From an uncultured Pseudomonadota bacterium (GTDB lineage Bacteria > Pseudomonadota > Alphaproteobacteria > RF32 > CAG-239): a stretch of DNA of 54,496 bases. The notes under the pieces are model-generated. The model did no database searches and was not told the origin of the DNA. It saw only the letters and a program-made list of their open reading frames with translations. Shown here piece after piece: positions 32,326 to 39,991 of this stretch (position 1 is the first letter of the stretch; every line of letters begins with the position of its first letter). A program made the translations under genes and the position numbers. The stretch is taken from contig CADBEI010000012.1 in NCBI GenBank assembly GCA_902793695.1, forward strand, positions 1-54,496. Direction: 5' to 3'.

Positions 32326-33078
32326 TCAGAGCTTTTTAATAGCCACCACCTCATTCGGGAACAGAGTGTATACGCTATACACGACTCTGTCACCGATATT
32401 GATGGAACTATCCAACTTACTCTTTTTCACAAAAATCAGGTCACCGTTTTCCAGCTCCAAGAACAAAGTATCTATCGGCCAGATAGTGATACTGTATCTG
32501 ATTTCCATGGAAAAGAGGTGCTTTACCGTGCCCTCAATCGGATCCGAGGCTACCAAATACTGCCCGATATCAACGTGTTCGTTGTATTCGGGAGTTTCGG
32601 CTACATCACCGACATCAACTCCGTTAATCCTCGCAATTTCGTGAGGACAGAACGAGAATACACCGAAGGAGATTTGGTCGCCGACGTGTAATTCCTTGTT
32701 GTAACGCAGACGCAACATATAGAAATAATTTCCATCGCTGACCTGCATCACATAGGCCTTGAAAGGCCACGGAATCTCGCGGCGCATAACAACCGAATAC
32801 AATCTGGTAATCGTCAGCAAAGATGGATTGTTGGTTACATCCGGATCGCTCTGATTGCCGTTGTTGCCGTTGTTGCCGGAATTTCCGTTGTTGTCGTTGT
32901 TGTTCCCGTTGTTGTCGTTGTCATCGGGCTTATTACCGTCGGGTTTGGTCTCGTCCGGTTTGGTCGGATGGTGATGATGGTGTTCCCACTCATATCTCTC
33001 CTCATCGTACCACGGCTCGGGCTCACAGGCTACACATAACACCGTTAAGACAGCCAAGAAGAATAATACTTTTTTCAT
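32326..33078 (-). CDS. Lipoprotein with Asn/Gly-rich stalk
   Basis: 250 residues from ATG at 33078. The signal peptide ends in a lipobox VACE (Cys18). Next come an acidic segment with a His run (EHHHHHPTKP), a low-complexity stalk of Asn, Gly and Asp (NGNNNDNNGNSGNNGN), and a C-terminal domain of about 170 residues. That domain has two similar halves: YFYMLRLRYNKELHVGDQIS and FGVFSFCPHEIARING match LIFVKKSKLDSSINIGDRVV and YSVYTLFPNEVVAIKK, so it is an internal duplication. It is likely surface-exposed or periplasmic. The stalk is coded by TTG/CCG-type triplet repeats that could vary in number. Function unknown. Confidence 0.65.
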   Translation of the reverse strand: MKKVLFFLAVLTVLCVACEPEPWYDEERYEWEHHHHHPTKPDETKPDGNKPDDNDNNGNNNDNNGNSGNNGNNGNQSDPDVTNNPSLLTITRLYSVVMRREIPWPFKAYVMQVSDGNYFYMLRLRYNKELHVGDQISFGVFSFCPHEIARINGVDVGDVAETPEYNEHVDIGQYLVASDPIEGTVKHLFSMEIRYSITIWPIDTLFLELENGDLIFVKKSKLDSSINIGDRVVYSVYTLFPNEVVAIKKL

Positions 33079-33102
33079 ACGCAATAATACTTGTTTGCGC
33101 TG

Positions 33103-33130
33103 ATTATAACATTTTTTGACAAAAAGTAAA
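33103..33130 (-). promoter_or_regulatory. Promoter of the Asn-rich lipoprotein
   Basis: Minus strand TTTACT (33125-33130), 16-bp spacer, consensus TATAAT (33103-33108). Confidence 0.65.
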
Positions 33131-33163
33131 TAAAAAAATGCGATATTGTATAAATAATTGTTT

Positions 33164-34864
33164 TTATTGCTCTAAATCAAAGTCATCACTTTTTTTCATT
33201 ACCGCATCAACCCACCGAATAAATGCCGTTTCGCTGTCTTGAAAATTTTCCTCGGCCTTTGCCTGCCGGTTGTTCCACAAAACTTTAAAATCAACCTTAG
33301 ATACCGTCGGATAATTAGCTAGTGCCAGCGCCAGATTTATTTCGGTCGTCAACGCCGTATCCGTACGATTTATACCGGAACGAATACGCCAATAAGGAGC
33401 GGTTTTGGCGGTACGATAACCTTCAAATGACGGCATAATAAAATACAGCGGCGTATACATATTCAACCTGTCTTGTACCGAATTTCCCAGTGCATCCTGT
33501 TTTTTCAAATCGATGGCATATTCCCGACCGAGTGAGCTGTCTTTAAAAATTTTTGCCATATATTTATCAAAGTGATTTCCTTTGCCGTTACCATCGCCGA
33601 ACAGAATATTCTCCGAGCGCGAACGATCCGGCGCATCAAATGCTCCCAACGGCTTTGTTGCTTGTTTCATCAGCCGTACAAAATCTTCAACACTGCGAAT
33701 AACATACCGATTGTTTGAGATGTCATATTTTATCCAACTCAATTCATCGTTTAACCGACGCAAATACCGCTCTTTATCTAAATAAAAGCCGGTATAATTT
33801 TTCATAAACGACGGCACCGTATTTTCATCAATCTGCAGCGGATATTTGCTGGTTTGCAAAAACTCATTCAAAGAATCTTCAATCAATTCTTTAATAAACT
33901 GATAGTAACCGCCTTCTTGATATATACCGCGTTCCGAATATTGCAACAACAGCGGTTTTCCGTGCATATCGCGGAAACCTGCATTATTAACGTATGTTGC
34001 ATACTCACGTGCCATTTTCTGCGAAAGTTTCTGCTGACTTTCGCTTAAATCCGCACGCGTTGCCCCCATATTCCACTCATAAGCTTCATTGGCCGCATCA
34101 AAATTAGTCAACGGCGACCAAGCCATAACTCCGTATATGCGCTCGTTTCCACGCTCCAATGCCCCGATATCCTTAAAATACGGACGAAACAGCGGGCTGT
34201 CGGCAGTTGTCCCCACCAGAGAAGCCAATCCTCCGCCGGCCTCAGCACCAAACACGAAGATACAATCGGTATTAGCCGGTATATATTCCCGATTATGCCG
34301 CAAATAACGTATTGCTGCTTTAATATCTACCAAACTTGCCGGTGCTCCGTGTTCTTTACCTCTGAAACCGACGTGTACGTATATATGACCGGCTTTAGTA
34401 TGTGCACTGACATTTTTGTACTCCGTCAATGCCGGATTTGCCTCATATTCCGAAGTTTCAATCGGTATGACAATCGGCGCGGTTTTAATTGTATAATCAC
34501 CGATTTCGGCACTTTCGTTCGGTTCGCAACCGTAGGTTTGCGGTCCGTTGGCACGACACTTCATAAATTCTGCCGGCACAAACAACGCCATTCTTTCGTA
34601 TTTCTCATCTTCCGGACGTTGTGCATACAAAATACCCAACTGATAATAAACATTATCCGCCTCATTATAGTGCCAACTCGCCATATTGATAATTTCGCCG
34701 TATTCCGAATTTATCGGTCGTTTGTGTTCATCAGCCGTCGCACTGTCCACGCTGTCCAATAGCTCATTTTCCACACTTTTATGATGTGTTTTGAACAAAT
34801 AAGCTGCGTATCCGGCCAAAAGAAGAGCCGCAATAATCGAAAATAACAATACTTTCTGACGCAT
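33164..34864 (-). CDS. Tannase/feruloyl-esterase-fold protein lacking catalytic residues
   Basis: 566 residues from ATG at 34864 (GGAG 8 nt upstream; the longer frame to 34936 adds an unsupported 24 residues). One N-terminal hydrophobic helix anchors or exports it. The body matches a bacterial alpha/beta-hydrolase family related to tannases and feruloyl esterases: DIKAAIRYLRHNREYIPANTD, then the nucleophile-elbow position, SSLGREYAIDLK, and APYWRIRSGINRTDTALTTE near the C terminus. The elbow reads FGAEAGGG, so Glu208 stands where Ser is expected (GxSxGG). The C-terminal segment that usually has WGxGH reads WNNRQ, so the His is also absent. The Asp (RTDTAL) remains. It is probably a binding protein or pseudoenzyme. 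Confidence 0.7.
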   Translation of the reverse strand: MRQKVLLFSIIAALLLAGYAAYLFKTHHKSVENELLDSVDSATADEHKRPINSEYGEIINMASWHYNEADNVYYQLGILYAQRPEDEKYERMALFVPAEFMKCRANGPQTYGCEPNESAEIGDYTIKTAPIVIPIETSEYEANPALTEYKNVSAHTKAGHIYVHVGFRGKEHGAPASLVDIKAAIRYLRHNREYIPANTDCIFVFGAEAGGGLASLVGTTADSPLFRPYFKDIGALERGNERIYGVMAWSPLTNFDAANEAYEWNMGATRADLSESQQKLSQKMAREYATYVNNAGFRDMHGKPLLLQYSERGIYQEGGYYQFIKELIEDSLNEFLQTSKYPLQIDENTVPSFMKNYTGFYLDKERYLRRLNDELSWIKYDISNNRYVIRSVEDFVRLMKQATKPLGAFDAPDRSRSENILFGDGNGKGNHFDKYMAKIFKDSSLGREYAIDLKKQDALGNSVQDRLNMYTPLYFIMPSFEGYRTAKTAPYWRIRSGINRTDTALTTEINLALALANYPTVSKVDFKVLWNNRQAKAEENFQDSETAFIRWVDAVMKKSDDFDLEQ

Positions 34865-34901
34865 TTTACACTCCGTCGTTAGTAATACCAAACATACAAA
34901 G

Positions 34902-34930
34902 AGCATATTGCATCCGACCAACACTGTCAA
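34902..34930 (-). promoter_or_regulatory. Promoter of the tannase-fold gene
   Basis: Minus strand TTGACA (34925-34930), 17-bp spacer, TATGCT (34902-34907), about 35 nt before the ATG at 34864. Confidence 0.7.
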
Positions 34931-35033
34931 ACGCAAATGAGCCCGTTGTGCGTATTTTTGAAAGCATAATTAACCGTTTAAAAAATAATCCGTGTTATTT
35001 TTTATTGAAAATTGATTTTAAGGAGATATTGAT

Positions 35034-35549
35034 ATGCGCCCGCTTCAACTGTTTTTATCGCTATTGCTTCTGTTATCGTGTTCGCCCGAAAATACAAACG
35101 AATCCACCGAGAATAAGGCGAACATTGATAATATTCTGGTAGAAAAAGCTCATCGCAAATTATATCTGCGTCAGGGCAAAAATATCGTCAAAACCTATAA
35201 AATATCTTTAGGTCGAAATCCTGTCGGTGCCAAGGTCAAATCCGGCGATAATAAAACTCCCGAAGGGGCATATTATATTGTCAGCCATAATCCGCACAGC
35301 AAGTTCCATCTGTCCCTGCGGATTTCTTACCCGAACAGCGCACAAATCAAAGCTGCCGAAGAAGGCAACTATTCTACCGGCGGCGATATTATGATTCACG
35401 GTTTTCCCAACAAAGTTCCGACCGCAGTTTTTAATTTGTTCCATAAGTTCAAAGACTGGACTGCCGGCTGTATTGCCGTGACAAATACCGAAATTGAGGA
35501 GATTTACAACTTGGTTAAAGACGGCACACCGATAACCATAAAGCCGTAA
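35034..35549 (+). CDS. L,D-transpeptidase (YkuD) lipoprotein
   Basis: 171 residues from ATG at 35034 (AAGGAGAT 7 nt upstream). A lipoprotein signal ends in LLSC (Cys16). The YkuD domain spans about 33-170, with HGFP (His122) and the catalytic Cys146 in DWTAGCIAVTN. Enzymes of this family cross-link peptidoglycan through 3-3 bonds or attach proteins to it, in the periplasm, by acyl transfer to the Cys. At 171 residues it is a minimal, single-domain member without LysM. It has its own terminator. Confidence 0.85.
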   Translation: MRPLQLFLSLLLLLSCSPENTNESTENKANIDNILVEKAHRKLYLRQGKNIVKTYKISLGRNPVGAKVKSGDNKTPEGAYYIVSHNPHSKFHLSLRISYPNSAQIKAAEEGNYSTGGDIMIHGFPNKVPTAVFNLFHKFKDWTAGCIAVTNTEIEEIYNLVKDGTPITIKP

Positions 35550-35556
35550 TTCAAGC

Positions 35557-35584
35557 AATAACCGCCCGAACGGGCGGTTATTTT
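35557..35584 (+). terminator. Terminator between the L,D-transpeptidase and glyS
   Basis: AATAACCGCCCG (35557-35568) and CGGGCGGTTATT (35571-35582), perfect stem, convergent genes on both sides. Confidence 0.9.
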
Positions 35585-35607
35585 CAAATAAAAATTCAAT
35601 ACCGACA

Positions 35608-37671
35608 TTACAGAATAAATCTGTGCATCAGTGTCGAAATATCAGCCAGCAACGCTATGCGATTTTGGCGTTCGCGCAAGTCATCCGAGAGCACCATATT
35701 GTTATCAAAGAAAGTATTAATCGGCGCGCAAACATTACTCATAACCTTCACAAAATCGGCATAATCCTTTTGCGCCAGATATTGCTCCGCCACCGCTTTA
35801 GCTGCAGCAAATGCTTCAGCCGCACGTTTTTCATCTGCGTTATTGACCAGAGCCATATCAAATTCGGTCTGCTTCTTCTCTTTCATCAAATTATCGATAC
35901 GTTGCAGAGTTTGCGCAAACAACTTAAACGGCTCAGCCTCCAGCAAAGTGCTGATAACCTGTGCTTTGGATTCTATTTCCGCCACATTAATCGTCGCCAA
36001 ATCAATCCGATTGATGACGTCGGTGATCGAATAATGCAAATCTTCGTTCAACATCACCGATAAACGCTGTTTGATAAAGCCGATTACATAATCAACAAAG
36101 TCAGCTTTGCTCATATTTTCAGCCTTATAATAGCCTTCATACAAATCAGCAACTTCGGCCACAAAATCAGCCAATGCGATATTAAAGCCGAATTTACGGA
36201 TAATCAGCAAAATACCGATTGTCTGGCGGCGCAACGCAAACGGGTCTTGCGAGCCGGTCGGTTTCAAATTAACCGCGCATAAGCCCAATACGGAATCCAA
36301 CTTATCGGCAATTGCCATAACGGCACCGAGTTCGGTTTCCGGCAATCTATCGCCGGCAAAACGCGGCAAATATTGTTCTTCAATAGCTTTGGAAACACTT
36401 TGTTCATAGCCTTCTTCGGCAGCATAAATACTGCCCATAATCCCCTGAAGCTCGGAAAATTCACCCACCACGGTTGAAACCAAATCGGCTTTCATAATCG
36501 CCGCCACCGTATCAATTTGCTTATCCGCACCGAGCGCCGATTTTTGTGCCAACAAATGCGCCAACGCGGCAACGCGTTTCATTTTTTCGGCATAACTTCC
36601 CAACTTGGTCTGAAACACCACTTGCGGCAATTTCTTCGCTTTATCCGCCAACGTGGTCTTTTTATCTTCGTGATAGAAAAATTCGCCGTCTTTCAAACGC
36701 GCCGTCAACACACGCTGATTTCCCTTGGTAACACCGTCAATACCATAATCATCGCCGTTGCGCACAAACACAAAACAATTTGCCAATTTACCGTTGCGAT
36801 ATGCCGGAAAATAGCGCTGATGGTCTTTCATCGGCGTAATCACAATCGGGTCCGGCATCGCCAAAAATGCCTCATCAAACCGCCCGAGCGCCGCCGTCGG
36901 ATATTCCACCAAATTTACGATTTCATCAAGTAAACTCTCATCTATCGGCACTTGAATGTCGTTCTTTTGTTCCAAATCATGAATTTGCTGTAAAATCAAC
37001 TTCTTGCGCTCATCTTGGTTCACAATCACAAAAGCTTCTTTAACCTTAGCAAAGTAGTCGTCAACCGATGTAATCGTATATTTTTTATCCGCCAACATTC
37101 TGTGACCTTGCGTAAAGTCAGCCGCGTTCAAAAATTCCAGCGCAAAATCCAACCGCCGTGATCCCAAAAACGAGAGCAGCCAGCGTATCGGGCGAATATA
37201 TTTGCCGACAAACACATTCCAACGCATCGGATTCGGCTGATATACCGACATAATCAAATCCGGCAGAATCTTTTCCAAAATTTCGCCGGTATCTTTTGCC
37301 GCCGTTTTCTGAACGGCAAAAATATATTCAACGCCCTTGATATCCTTAACGAAAGTATCATCCAAAGTCAGTTTGCGACCGGCCAAAAAGCCTTCCAACG
37401 CCTTGGTCGGTTTGCCGTTTTCATCATACGCACTCTTTTGCGCCGGACCTTTGACTTCCACTTCCTGACCGGCCACCTGCAAAGCAACGTTTTCGATATA
37501 TAAAACCAAGCGGCGTGGTGTATAAAACACTTTCAGTCCGTCAAATTCAATCAAATTCTCGGACAAAGCCTTTTGCGTGTTGTCGCGCAGACTTTCGGCC
37601 ATTCTTTTGACATATTGAGCCGGAATTTCTTCTATTCCGATTTCCAGTAAAAACTTTTCACTTGCTGTCAT
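35608..37671 (-). CDS. glyS: Glycyl-tRNA synthetase beta subunit
   Basis: 687 residues, the usual length. It begins SEKFLLEIGIEEIPAQYVKRM, the typical GlyS start, contains HRMLADKKY and IVITPMKDHQRYFP, and ends with a C-terminal anticodon-binding region (DFVKVMSNVCAPINTFFDNN). The beta subunit recognises tRNA-Gly and pairs with the catalytic alpha subunit as an alpha2-beta2 tetramer. AAAGGAG lies 9 nt before the start, and the gene follows glyQ by 13 bp. Confidence 0.97.
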   Translation of the reverse strand: MTASEKFLLEIGIEEIPAQYVKRMAESLRDNTQKALSENLIEFDGLKVFYTPRRLVLYIENVALQVAGQEVEVKGPAQKSAYDENGKPTKALEGFLAGRKLTLDDTFVKDIKGVEYIFAVQKTAAKDTGEILEKILPDLIMSVYQPNPMRWNVFVGKYIRPIRWLLSFLGSRRLDFALEFLNAADFTQGHRMLADKKYTITSVDDYFAKVKEAFVIVNQDERKKLILQQIHDLEQKNDIQVPIDESLLDEIVNLVEYPTAALGRFDEAFLAMPDPIVITPMKDHQRYFPAYRNGKLANCFVFVRNGDDYGIDGVTKGNQRVLTARLKDGEFFYHEDKKTTLADKAKKLPQVVFQTKLGSYAEKMKRVAALAHLLAQKSALGADKQIDTVAAIMKADLVSTVVGEFSELQGIMGSIYAAEEGYEQSVSKAIEEQYLPRFAGDRLPETELGAVMAIADKLDSVLGLCAVNLKPTGSQDPFALRRQTIGILLIIRKFGFNIALADFVAEVADLYEGYYKAENMSKADFVDYVIGFIKQRLSVMLNEDLHYSITDVINRIDLATINVAEIESKAQVISTLLEAEPFKLFAQTLQRIDNLMKEKKQTEFDMALVNNADEKRAAEAFAAAKAVAEQYLAQKDYADFVKVMSNVCAPINTFFDNNMVLSDDLRERQNRIALLADISTLMHRFIL

Positions 37672-37684
37672 TTGAAAAACTCCT

Positions 37685-38527
37685 TTAGCACTCTTGCGAC
37701 AAATACGACTTGGCTATTTCTTTCATCAGGTTACGAATGCGAGCAATGTAGTTAGCACGCTCGGTAACGCTGATTGCCCCTTTAGCATCCAACACATTAA
37801 ACGTGTGCGAACACTTCAGCGCAAAATCATACGCGGTATAGATATTTCCGAGCGAAGTCAAACGCTTGGATTCCGCTTCATAATTATCAAAGTCGATAAA
37901 CAGCTGCTTTTCGTTGCACAACTCAAAACAATATTTTGAATGGTCATATTCGCGATGATGATAAATATCGCCGTATTTTTCGGCCGGACTGTATTGCAAA
38001 TCATACACGTTTTCCACATTTTGCAAATACATTGCTATGCGCTCCAATCCATAGGTAATTTCCGCCGTAATCGGCTTACAGGTCATACCGCCGATTTCCT
38101 GAAAAAAGGTAAATTGCGTAATTTCCATACCGTCAAGCCACACTTCCCAACCTTTACCGAAAGCCCCCAAAGTCGGAGATTCCCAGTTGTCTTCCACAAA
38201 GCGAATATCGTGCTCTTTTTTGTTAAAACCGATATATTCCAAACTTTTGATATATATATCCACAATATCAATCGGCGACGGTTTAATAATCACCTGAAAC
38301 TGATGGTGTTGATACAAACGGTTAGGATTATCGCCGTATCTGCCGTCGGCCGGACGACGTGACGGTTCAACATAAGCGCGCGCCACCGGTTTTTCGCCGA
38401 GAGCGCCGAAAAAAGTCAGCGGATTCATGGTACCGGCGCCCTTTTCCACATCATAAGGTTCGCCGATGGTACACCCCTGTTCCAGCCAAAAATCCTGCAA
38501 TTTACGTTTTAATTCCTGAAAATTCAT
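37685..38527 (-). CDS. glyQ: Glycyl-tRNA synthetase alpha subunit
   Basis: 280 residues from ATG at 38527 (GAGG 7 nt upstream; a GTG four codons earlier is in frame). It has the class II core of Gly[20 protein letters not shown], then [41 protein letters not shown], and [13 protein letters not shown] (motif 3). It activates glycine with ATP and transfers it to tRNA-Gly together with GlyS. The segment upstream of the gene joins copy C of the tRNA-Trp terminator repeat at 38616-38670. Confidence 0.97.
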   Translation of the reverse strand: MNFQELKRKLQDFWLEQGCTIGEPYDVEKGAGTMNPLTFFGALGEKPVARAYVEPSRRPADGRYGDNPNRLYQHHQFQVIIKPSPIDIVDIYIKSLEYIGFNKKEHDIRFVEDNWESPTLGAFGKGWEVWLDGMEITQFTFFQEIGGMTCKPITAEITYGLERIAMYLQNVENVYDLQYSPAEKYGDIYHHREYDHSKYCFELCNEKQLFIDFDNYEAESKRLTSLGNIYTAYDFALKCSHTFNVLDAKGAISVTERANYIARIRNLMKEIAKSYLSQEC

Positions 38528-38615
38528 TAAGTGCCTCACTTATTTATAATTCTGCGGGATTGTACCCACAAAAAAAAGTCATGTCAACAGATATTTATTT
38601 TTTGCCGCAAATCCA

Positions 38616-38670
38616 CTGCCTCACTCAAAAACACCAAAACCGCCCAAACGGGCGGCTTGTCGTTTTTGGC
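38616..38670 (-). repeat. tRNA-Trp 3'-end/terminator repeat, copy C
   Basis: 55 bp identical to 39686-39740, which holds the terminator of tRNA-Trp, its CCA and the discriminator base. Here it stops exactly after the discriminator base (GGC on the plus strand) and then runs into TAGAGGGC. The other side continues into the glyQ flank, so this copy probably keeps the original downstream flank of tRNA-Trp, displaced by the inserted units. Confidence 0.9.
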
Positions 38671-39528
38671 TAGAGGGCTTACAGTTTGTGAACTGATTAT
38701 TGATTTATTAATAAAGTTTTTGTAACAAGAAAAAAGAGGAAAAAATGAAACACTTTATTAAAAATTCAAAAAATGAGGATATATGCGTTCAAATCTCTGA
38801 ACCTATTATAAATATTTCGCGATCCAAAATGGCAATAATTTGTCATGGGATAACCGGCTATAAAGAACAAGATGTTATTTTACAAACTGTAAAAACGTTA
38901 AATAATTGCGGTTATTATGTTGTTACTTTTGATTGTCGTAATTCCCGCGGTGAAAGCTTTAATAACCACTCATGTGCGACACTTTCATCAATGTATGACG
39001 ATATACAAACTGTAATAAATTGGCTGAAAACAAAAAATTTCTATATAGAACCTTTTTTATTGGCTGGTCATTCTTTAGGTGGTTCGGTTATATTAAATTT
39101 TGCAGAACAAAATCCCAATAAAGTAGAAGGTTTAATATTATTATCCTCCATCTTTGACGGAAATGAACTATCTCAAAATACACAAGAAAACTCTCCGAAA
39201 TTTTTTCAACAGCTTCAGAATGGTGGAATTATTCGCCGCAGAAATAATATAGATTGCTACTTAGACAGCACCTATTTACAAGATTTGCAAAATTATAATT
39301 TTTATGCAAACATTCAAAATTTGAATATGCCAGTATTGATTGTTACCGGAGATCAAGATATTGCCTCGGCACGAGAAGACAATGAGCGCTTTTATAAATG
39401 CTTAAACTGTAAAAAAGAATTTTATATCTTGCACAATTGCTCGCATGTATACGATACGTTGCAAAATCAATCTGATTTAAATGATAAGATTACAAAATTC
39501 ATAACATATTGATTCTAATACTGATTTC
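38671..39528. mobile_element. AT-rich hydrolase unit inserted between tRNA-Trp repeats
   Basis: 858 bp lying exactly between repeat copies C and B. It is visibly AT-richer than all neighbouring genes and codes for one alpha/beta hydrolase. It has no transposase, integrase or terminal inverted repeats. The bounding direct repeats contain the tRNA-Trp 3' end and terminator, as in integration at a tRNA attachment site, with the integrase supplied elsewhere. This is inference; unequal recombination of repeats is an alternative. Confidence 0.5.
38745..39512 (+). CDS. AT-rich alpha/beta hydrolase, probably acquired
   Basis: 255 residues from ATG at 38745 (AAGAGG 7 nt upstream). A serine-hydrolase fold of the Hydrolase_4/lysophospholipase-like type: oxyanion-hole region ICHGITGYKEQ, FDCRNSRGES, nucleophile elbow AGHSLGGS (Ser110), acid in VTGDQDIAS (Asp203 or Asp205) and His234 in NCSHVYD. 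The triad is intact, so it should be an active cytoplasmic esterase or acyl-hydrolase; the substrate is unknown. Codons favour A/T at third positions (AAT, AAA, TTA), unlike the flanking aminoacyl-tRNA synthetase genes. Together with its position between repeats of the tRNA-Trp 3' end this points to horizontal transfer. Confidence 0.85.
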   Translation: MKHFIKNSKNEDICVQISEPIINISRSKMAIICHGITGYKEQDVILQTVKTLNNCGYYVVTFDCRNSRGESFNNHSCATLSSMYDDIQTVINWLKTKNFYIEPFLLAGHSLGGSVILNFAEQNPNKVEGLILLSSIFDGNELSQNTQENSPKFFQQLQNGGIIRRRNNIDCYLDSTYLQDLQNYNFYANIQNLNMPVLIVTGDQDIASAREDNERFYKCLNCKKEFYILHNCSHVYDTLQNQSDLNDKITKFITY

Positions 39529-39585
39529 AAACACCAAAACCGCCCAAACGGGCGGCTTGTCGTTTTTGGCAGGGGCAGAACGATT
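39529..39585 (-). repeat. tRNA-Trp 3'-end/terminator repeat, copy B
   Basis: 57 bp identical to 39699-39755: the last 21 nt of tRNA-Trp including CCA, followed by the complete terminator. There is no anticodon arm, so it is not a gene. It separates the GC-rich element from the hydrolase unit. Confidence 0.95.
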
Positions 39586-39662
39586 GTTTCGCTCCGCTCC
39601 TCCTTCGCTCTCATCGCTTCGCGACCGGCGCGCTTCCGCTCGCCTTTCGTTTGGCGTCGAAC
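39582..39662 (-). repeat. Short GC-rich element downstream of tRNA-Trp, copy 2
   Basis: Read on the minus strand it has GTTCGACG (39662-39655), AGGCGAGCGGAAG (39645-39633), CGCCGGT (39630-39624) and AGCGGAGCGAAACAATC (39598-39582). These blocks match the element at 1356-1440 downstream of tRNA-Lys, with the same spacing for the first three blocks. It ends by running into repeat copy B. It shows no coding capacity beyond Arg/Ser/Glu-rich shadow frames. Confidence 0.6.
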
Positions 39663-39698
39663 GCTCTTCCCGCGTTCTCATCACTCTGCCTCACTCAA

Positions 39699-39755
39699 AA
39701 ACACCAAAACCGCCCAAACGGGCGGCTTGTCGTTTTTGGCAGGGGCAGAACGATT
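39699..39755 (-). repeat. tRNA-Trp 3'-end/terminator repeat, copy A (in the tRNA)
   Basis: The functional copy: the last 19 nt of tRNA-Trp including CCA (39755-39737), then CCGCCC-GTTT-GGGCGG (39725-39710 on the minus strand) with T-rich tail acting as its terminator. The CCA end can also pair with the TTTTGG after the stem. Confidence 0.9.
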
Positions 39756-39812
39756 CGAACGCTCGACACTTGGTTTTGGAGACCAATGCTCTACCAACTG
39801 AGCTATACCCCT
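39737..39812 (-). tRNA. tRNA-Trp (anticodon CCA)
   Basis: 76 nt with encoded CCA. Acceptor AGGGGTA pairs with TGCCCCT (one T-G pair), the D arm has TAGCTCAGTTGGTAGAGC, the anticodon stem TTGGT/ACCAA carries anticodon CCA, and the T loop is TTCGAAT. Discriminator G. Confidence 0.95.
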
Positions 39813-39826
39813 ATGAAACTGAAACG

Positions 39827-39855
39827 CTTATAAAACATTTCTGCGCGCAAATCAA
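39827..39855 (-). promoter_or_regulatory. Promoter of tRNA-Trp
   Basis: Minus strand TTGATT (39850-39855), 17-bp spacer, TATAAG (39827-39832), about 14 nt before the tRNA. Confidence 0.7.
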
Positions 39856-39991
39856 GAACTTTTTTCATAATCCGCACATTTATTATTTTTGTGTATTTTT
39901 GTTACTCATTTTTTTCAATCTGACAAGCTCAAAGAGCAAACCTTTGAAGCTCGCTCTTTAAACACCTGCATACATTCTGCCCGAATAAGCT

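Noticed and set aside
39499-39684. Arg/Ser/Glu-rich open frame on the minus strand
   Set aside because: It comes from reading through the GC-rich element and the terminator repeat; no ribosome site and biased composition.
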